In this document: positions 59,028 through 64,000 of the stretch, one piece after another
Numbering within the stretch: position 1 is the first letter of the stretch
Layout of the letters: the number at the start of each line of letters is the position of its first letter
Source: Excoecaria cochinchinensis
Taxonomy: Eukaryota; Streptophyta; Magnoliopsida; Malpighiales; Euphorbiaceae
DNA length: 64,000 nt
Assembly: GCA_947683425.1 (NCBI GenBank)
Contig: CANTUQ010000055.1
Coordinates: forward strand, 5,010,001-5,074,000
Direction of reading: 5' to 3'
The notes under the pieces: generated by a model
Databases searched by the model: none
Seen by the model: the letters and a program-made list of their open reading frames with translations, nothing else
Told to the model about the DNA's origin: nothing
Position numbers and translations under genes: made by a program

Positions 59028-60034
59028 AACTCTCTTTGGTCTTAGGTTTCACGAGGTCAGATGAACCTTTCGAATGTTCTATTGGGAAGGGAATTCCAAA
59101 ATATCTTCTGTTGCCCAAAATAGACTAACATGTGTCGTTTTAGGCTTCGTGAGATTAGATGAATCGTTTCTAATGTTTTATCGGAATGGGAATTCCAAAA
59201 TATCTCTCGCTGCCCAAAATAGACTAATACACATCGTCTTAGGCTCCACGAGATTAGATGAACCATGTCTAATGTTTTACTGGAATGGGAATTACAAAAT
59301 ATCTCTCATTGCACAAAATAGACTCGAACGCTTTGTCTTAGGTTCAACGAGGCTAGATTTCCTTTTCCTATGTTATATTGGGTGGCAACTTCAAAACACC
59401 TCTTATTGCCCAAAATAGATACAATTGTAATACCTTACAAGTTCTATGAACCTCTCTTTAAATCCCTAAAAGCAGGTTTACGAGGCCCACGGGTTCGGCG
59501 CACGTCACAGTGGCAACTCCACTGGGGAGACTGTGAGGCTTCACTTCAAAAATACCTTGGTAAAACATATAATTGAGTGTTAATTAAAAATTTCATCCCT
59601 CTTCGAAATTGCATAGCATTTCATTAGAACCTTAGATCTATTCTAGTTTGATCCCTCTCTTAACCCTGATGCATTTCCAAAGCACGACCCTACGTTCACT
59701 CAAAGTTGGGAAATGTTAGGAATAATCACTAGCCCAAGTCTAGTAGCATTCGATATATTAAATGATGACCCAACCAGTTGCTACTCTCATTACAAGCTAG
59801 CCCCATTGGCAGGGATTACGCTTGGGTAGCTTGAAAGTATCATCACCTTAACTAAAGCCCATGTAATGAAAGTAGATACTTCCCCTAGGTGGTATGAAAT
59901 ATAATACCATGCTTGCTGTATGGATCACTTTGTATTGGACAAACCAAAATAAGTTGGTTGGTCACCTAATCAAAGGCTTTCATACCCCGATAGGCCTATG
60001 CTAGTTTATTCTGATTGCCTGAATACAAAATGAT
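59028..60034 (+). mobile_element. Ogre-3 fragment: LTR end, primer-binding site, leader
   Basis: LTR end at 59509 (GCGCACGTCACA), PBS TGGCAACTCCACTGGGGAG at 59511-59529, then a leader homologous to 5690-6060 of Ogre-1. Cut on both sides by LTR sequences; no gag present. Confidence 0.88.
59060..59455 (+). repeat. About 99-bp tandem repeat at the end of the Ogre LTR, four units
   Basis: Each unit contains a TTCTATTGGGAAGGGAATTCC-like start, then AAAATATCTC, GCCCAAAATAGACT, CGTTTTAGGCT and AGATTAGATGAA words. Related diverged blocks end the other Ogre LTRs (5280-5540, 37020-37390 reverse, 45280-45640). Confidence 0.8.
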
Positions 60035-60854
60035 TGTAACACCCCCTAACCACCTGTAGAGCTTTACTACGCTGGCTATGGAGTGTCACAACACATAACA
60101 TGCGCATAAATCAGTATTCCATACAAAGTTCAGGATTAATAAATTTCTTTCAAAAGCAACACTCAATTATATTCTGAAGATCCATGCATTATATTACAAA
60201 ACATCTTTAGTCTTACTACACTTTTCGCTTAACAAAATACAATTTCTTTGATGCAAAAACTTTAGTTCCAATACACATGCCAACTATAAATACAAATCTT
60301 TAACTATTACAAAATAACCTACTTAAACAGCAGTTCCTAATGTGTTAGTCATTGGCGATGCAGGACTGCCTTCTAAAAAGCTAACTTCTGATACCTGCAT
60401 GGATAAAACATCTATGCTAAGCGATCACGCTTAGTGGGGAACCAAAATATGGATGAACACTCACAGTGATCATCAATACAAATCACATGCTCAAACAACA
60501 TATATATACAATTTCAGTTTAACCTTATTATTAGTGCGCTCAATCACAATTACATAAAAGTAACTATCAGTATCCTCAAGTCATTACATAAATGTTTACT
60601 TTGTATCACATATATATAAATTCATATAGGTCAAATAACTATTAGAACTTGCATATGCATAACCACCCTCATCATATTATAAACACAAATTAGGTAAATG
60701 CATACTTTATTCAATCCCTATCACCATTACACATTCATCAAACTCATATAAAGTGTACAATCATTTCCTTATTACCACACTATAGCTTACCTGCTACCAC
60801 ATATTGTACCCATTATTCATTAAAATTATATTATATATTAACAATTAACTATTA
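60035..60854 (-). mobile_element. LTR fragment, minus strand
   Basis: Starts on the plus strand with TGTAACACCCCC, an LTR end in reverse. Contains the hairpin CTAAGCG-ATCA-CGCTTAG-type (60417-60434) and GATGA/TCATC around ACACTCACAGTGAT (60452-60474). The promoter-side part is missing. Confidence 0.7.
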
Positions 60855-61688
60855 CCCCCATTAGAACGATACCAGAGCGCTACGCAAGCAGACACACATA
60901 AACATGCATAACAAGAGAGCGAAAAACGTTTAAGATCAAATGGAGAATAAAACATTTAATAATATTAGGAAACGGTACAATATTACAAAAGAGATTTGTA
61001 AACCTTTTTATATACATATACAACATCCATATGCGAAATCGATCCTTTACAAAAATTACATTGCCAAAACCAAAATCCATGTACAAAACTTATGGCAATA
61101 CAAAAATATAAGCAAACAACAAAAAGGAACTCCATCTATAGACTTCTAGTGGCCGACCTGTAGATGCCCAACTGCAAACCAAACCTGCCACCTACACAAG
61201 AAAACAACCCGTGCTAAGCAATAACGCTTAGTGGGGAGGAACAAAACATACACAGCTATGCATATACATATAATTGCGAAAACAACTTATGAACTTATCA
61301 TAACAATAAAGCATGTAAGCAATATCCTACTCATACTTATATCAACTATCTACACATATGTTTATATAAACATGTAAACATTACTTATACATCATATGCA
61401 TATTCACAATATAAAATAATTAAATATTTATATCCACTACAATTACCGCATCATATCTTGTCATATCTCAAATACATAAACATGGAACATGTATCAATTT
61501 ACATATCATAGGAAACACATATATTAGCCTGATTATTCACTAAACTAGTGGATACGGGAACTAATGATATTGATAGGACACAGTATCGGAAGCATATAGA
61601 GACATAACTCTCGAATCATGTAATCATGTATACCCGAAGGTAGAAAGAGGAGACCGGAGTCTCAATTCATATAGACCCAAGCGGGGTC
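60855..61688 (-). mobile_element. Second LTR fragment, minus strand
   Basis: Begins CCCCCATTAGAACGATACC, the reverse of the family A end without its last bases. Has the hairpin CTAAGCA/CGCTTAG (61214-61231), GAGACCGGAGTCTC near 61653 and GACCC/GGGTC near 61675. The small frames at 60880-61149 are accidental. Confidence 0.7.
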
Positions 61689-61945
61689 TATCACACCCCG
61701 TTTTCCCCCTAGTAGTTTGAGCCATGATTGCATGTGTGTCTGTTAGTGTTTTGGCATATGTTAAGGGCATTTATGGGTAATATGCATGTTTTGTGGGCTT
61801 TATCAGAGTGTGGGTGCATGTATGTTAGTAGTGAGTGCATTAGTGGGGATAGTCTTGTCTGTGTTGTCATGCATATTAGTTGGGTGTGAGTGGTCAAGTT
61901 CCACCAATATTAGATCGACATATGTCTAGGGTTTTAGGAAGTGGG

Positions 61946-61953
61946 TATAAATA
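61946..61953 (+). promoter_or_regulatory. TATA box of the right-end LTR
   Basis: TATAAATA within GTGGGTATAAATAGAAGG, about 257 bp into the LTR and about 160 bp before the splice donor. A pyrimidine-rich leader follows. Best promoter candidate of the window. Confidence 0.8.
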
Positions 61954-62104
61954 GAAGGAGAGAGAAAAGAAAGCAGCCATCTTTTCTGCCCTTGCCGTTC
62001 TTCCTCCTCTCTTTATCTCCTCTTCCTCTTTTCTCTTCAAGTGTGCTCTAGTGTTGATCTCAGTGGTTTTGGTGGAAATTGATCATCTCTCAAGTCTCAT
62101 TTGG

Positions 62105-62276
62105 GTGAGTAGTTGAGTCTTCTTCTTCTTCTCCTTCTCTTAGTCTATTAGAATGTATTTTAACTTAGATTTTTTGTGTGTTTGTGTGTTCTTCTTGGGT
62201 TCCTGGGTTAGAAGCCCCTACTGTTGATCCCAAGGGGAAAGAGCAGGCTAGTGGAAATGGAGCTTAGGATTTGCAG
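62105..62276 (+). other. Predicted leader intron, right-end LTR
   Basis: Donor TTTGG/GTGAGTAG, acceptor GGATTTGCAG/GTTTGGGA, 172 nt. Confidence 0.6.
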
Positions 62277-62749
62277 GTTTGGGAATTTCTGCATTTTTTG
62301 TGTTTTTGTTGTGGTTGAATGTTTACTGGAAAGCTGATGATTATGGTGATACATGTTGGAATCAATGTGATGAGTGTTGGTTAATTTAAGTTATATGTAC
62401 GAATATTGAAGTATGAGAGCAATTAGAGTTGGATTGATATTACTGTGATTTTTTGGGTTGCTGCTGTCGAAATTTTGAGTTTTGGATGGTTCTTGAATTG
62501 ATTATATTGAATGTGTAAAGTATGTTTTTGTGCTGTTGTTTGTGTTGGGAAATGCCGACCTGAGGTAAGTTGATGTTGGAAAAATAGTTTTTGAAGTTGT
62601 TGGGTGTGTTTTGAAACTCGGGAGTCTGCAGATTGATAACACAGAATCAGTGTTTCCAAGTCCCAATCAAACTATCACCTTCCGATTGAAAATGCCTTGA
62701 GTGCACAATGCTCCGCTGTCGGTCGAGAGACGAAAAGTTCCTAATCGAG

Positions 62750-63150
62750 AAAATGGATTCGTGCTTTTGTTGAGAGCCAGATCATGAGACGTGCTGAAGA
62801 GCACGACTCATGACATGGTGTAGAGAAAGGCGACACGAGTCGTGTCATTTTGCACGAGTCGTGTCCCCTGCTCTCCTTTCTCGATCGTTTTGCTCCCTTT
62901 TTCGATCGGACCTTAGCTCTCGGCTCTCAGCTCTCGATCGCTTGCGTGATACTTGGCTATCGAACGGGAAATGAGAGATCCGATCGGATATCGCCGAGGA
63001 AGTATACGATTCATGCAGGCTGAAGCCAAGTCACTAGTTGTGCTTTGCAAGCATGAATCGCGCTCCTGGTCCCTCTCGTGCAATGGGAATTTCGGCTTAG
63101 TTGGAACATCGACATGAGTCATGTCGATCCTTCATGACTCATGTCCTCTC
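62750..63150 (+). repeat. Palindrome cassette of the right-end LTR
   Basis: Mixed words: CATGAGACGTGCTGAAGAGCA, CACGAGTCGTGTCATTTTGC, GACATGAGTCATGTCGA, and CGATCG-containing stretches. More degenerate than the other cassettes. Confidence 0.75.
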
Positions 63151-63373
63151 CTTCCTCTAACGATCGGCCTTTTAGCTGCCCTATTTTCCAACCTTGTCCT
63201 GTTTTGCTAAAATGTATTTCATATCCTCTCGGCATGAATTTTTACAACTGTATGAATTATTTATCAGGCTTCTATATGAATGGTGCTATGATTTCCTTAT
63301 GTTAAATTATATGCTATATTTTGGAATATGACTTGCTTTATGCATGACCTGCAAGAGTCAGTCTAGTGGACAG

Positions 63374-63850
63374 TTAGGCATGCCTAATAGATATTAGTAG
63401 TTGTAGCCTCAGTTCAGTTTTGGACCTCGATCAGGTCCCCGTTTGGTTCCTCGGGAACCTCCATATGTCAGGATCTCGACTAAGATCCCTTGGTATAATG
63501 TTTTGAATGAGAAAAATGTAATGTTGCTTTTCGAATGGTGCCCACGGGTCCCTCTGTATTCACTCGTTAACCACTATTGTGAGTCAGTAGGTGTATTGTT
63601 TGTTTTTGATATGCTTCTGAGAATGTGAACATCCTATCGGTTTTGACTATCAGCATATGAAGCAATATGTACATGAATGTATATGTATACGAATGTGAGC
63701 ATGGACCTTCGAATGCTATAAATCTGATTCAGTTATGATTATATGATATGATTCTCAGCTTATGCCATATGTATGTGTTTTGCTTTGGCGACTACTGTGA
63801 GTGGCCGTCCATATTATTGTTGTGTTTCCCCATTAAGCATTATCGCTTAG
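63374..63850 (+). other. Hairpin-chain module of the right-end LTR
   Basis: TTAGGCATGCCTAA (63374-63387), GGACCTCGATCAGGTCC (63422-63438), GGTTCCTCGGGAACC (63445-63459), GGATCTCGACTAAGATCC (63471-63488), ACTACTGTGAGTGG (63791-63804) and hairpin TTAAGCA-TTAT-CGCTTAG (63833-63850). Confidence 0.8.
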
Positions 63851-64000
63851 CACGGTGTTTTCATCCATGCAGGTGCGGAAGGTGTTTAGTTTTCGGAGAG
63901 TCGCCGCAAGTCAAGGCAACTAAGAGGTTGATGTTAGGACTTTGCATTTTGTCTTTTGATTATTTTTGTATTAGTGAACTCTCTATGTATTTATTCTTTT

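Larger units (their letters stand above)
61689..64000 (+). mobile_element. LTR of a hairpin-type gypsy element, runs off the right edge
   Basis: Starts TATCACACCCCG (consensus TGTCACACCCC) and matches the solo LTR at 52646-55108 in reverse, including the CTAGTAG/GAGCC start. It has a consensus TATA box, leader, intron, cassette, hairpin chain and final hairpin. Its end is outside the window. Confidence 0.85.

Noticed and set aside
1..64000. Host genes, tRNA or rRNA genes
   Set aside because: Every protein-like frame belongs to retrotransposon gag, pol or ORF1. tRNA-like words occur only as primer-binding sites beside LTR ends.

Overview
This looks like plant nuclear DNA from a repeat-rich genome, most likely a eudicot. 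Every recognisable piece is an LTR retrotransposon or a broken part of one: Ty3/gypsy gag and protease, plant-type primer-binding sites, Ogre/Tat-style 3' tandem repeats and an Athila-like ORF1. I found no host gene, tRNA, rRNA or CRISPR array, and no intact reverse transcriptase, RNase H or integrase. Most long reading frames are AT-rich microsatellite or tandem-repeat artefacts. The species cannot be named from this window.

The layout is a deep nest. An Athila-like host (2242-2859, then 26540-30204) is split by Ogre-1 (2860-26539, target duplication GATGC). Inside the Ogre-1 3' LTR sit a very young minus-strand LARD-like element with 3.8-kb LTRs and a 1.1-kb non-coding interior (12791-21566, target duplication GTGCC) and a solo LTR (22395-24959). 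Next comes a minus-strand Tekay/Del-like gypsy remnant (30205-34471). It abuts the broken 5' LTR of a gag-only element (34472-49770) whose 5' LTR contains Ogre-2 (36493-45716), which itself holds a reversed solo Ogre LTR (36999-39355). A second decayed gag-only element (51672-56722) contains a solo LTR (52646-55108, target duplication ATATG). The right end is LTR fragments, an Ogre-3 LTR/PBS/leader fragment, and an LTR running off the window at 61689-64000. Another LTR runs off the left edge (1-2241).

The most interesting signal is a shared architecture in LTRs that otherwise differ greatly in sequence. In order it is: TATA box (where seen); pyrimidine-rich leader; a 5' splice site (GTAAGT type); 172-199 nt later an acceptor with AG followed by GTTTGGGA; a GC-rich cassette of short palindromic repeats whose sequence differs from family to family; a chain of short hairpins (TTAGGCATGCCTAA type and others) with paired compensatory changes between copies; and a near-universal hairpin CTAAGCG-N4/5-CGCTTAG directly after CCCCA. 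If transcription starts near the TATA box, all of this lies in the leader of the genomic RNA. It is then a candidate cis-acting splicing, dimerisation or packaging module shared by autonomous, gag-only and non-coding elements. The function is inference; the patterns can be read in the sequence.
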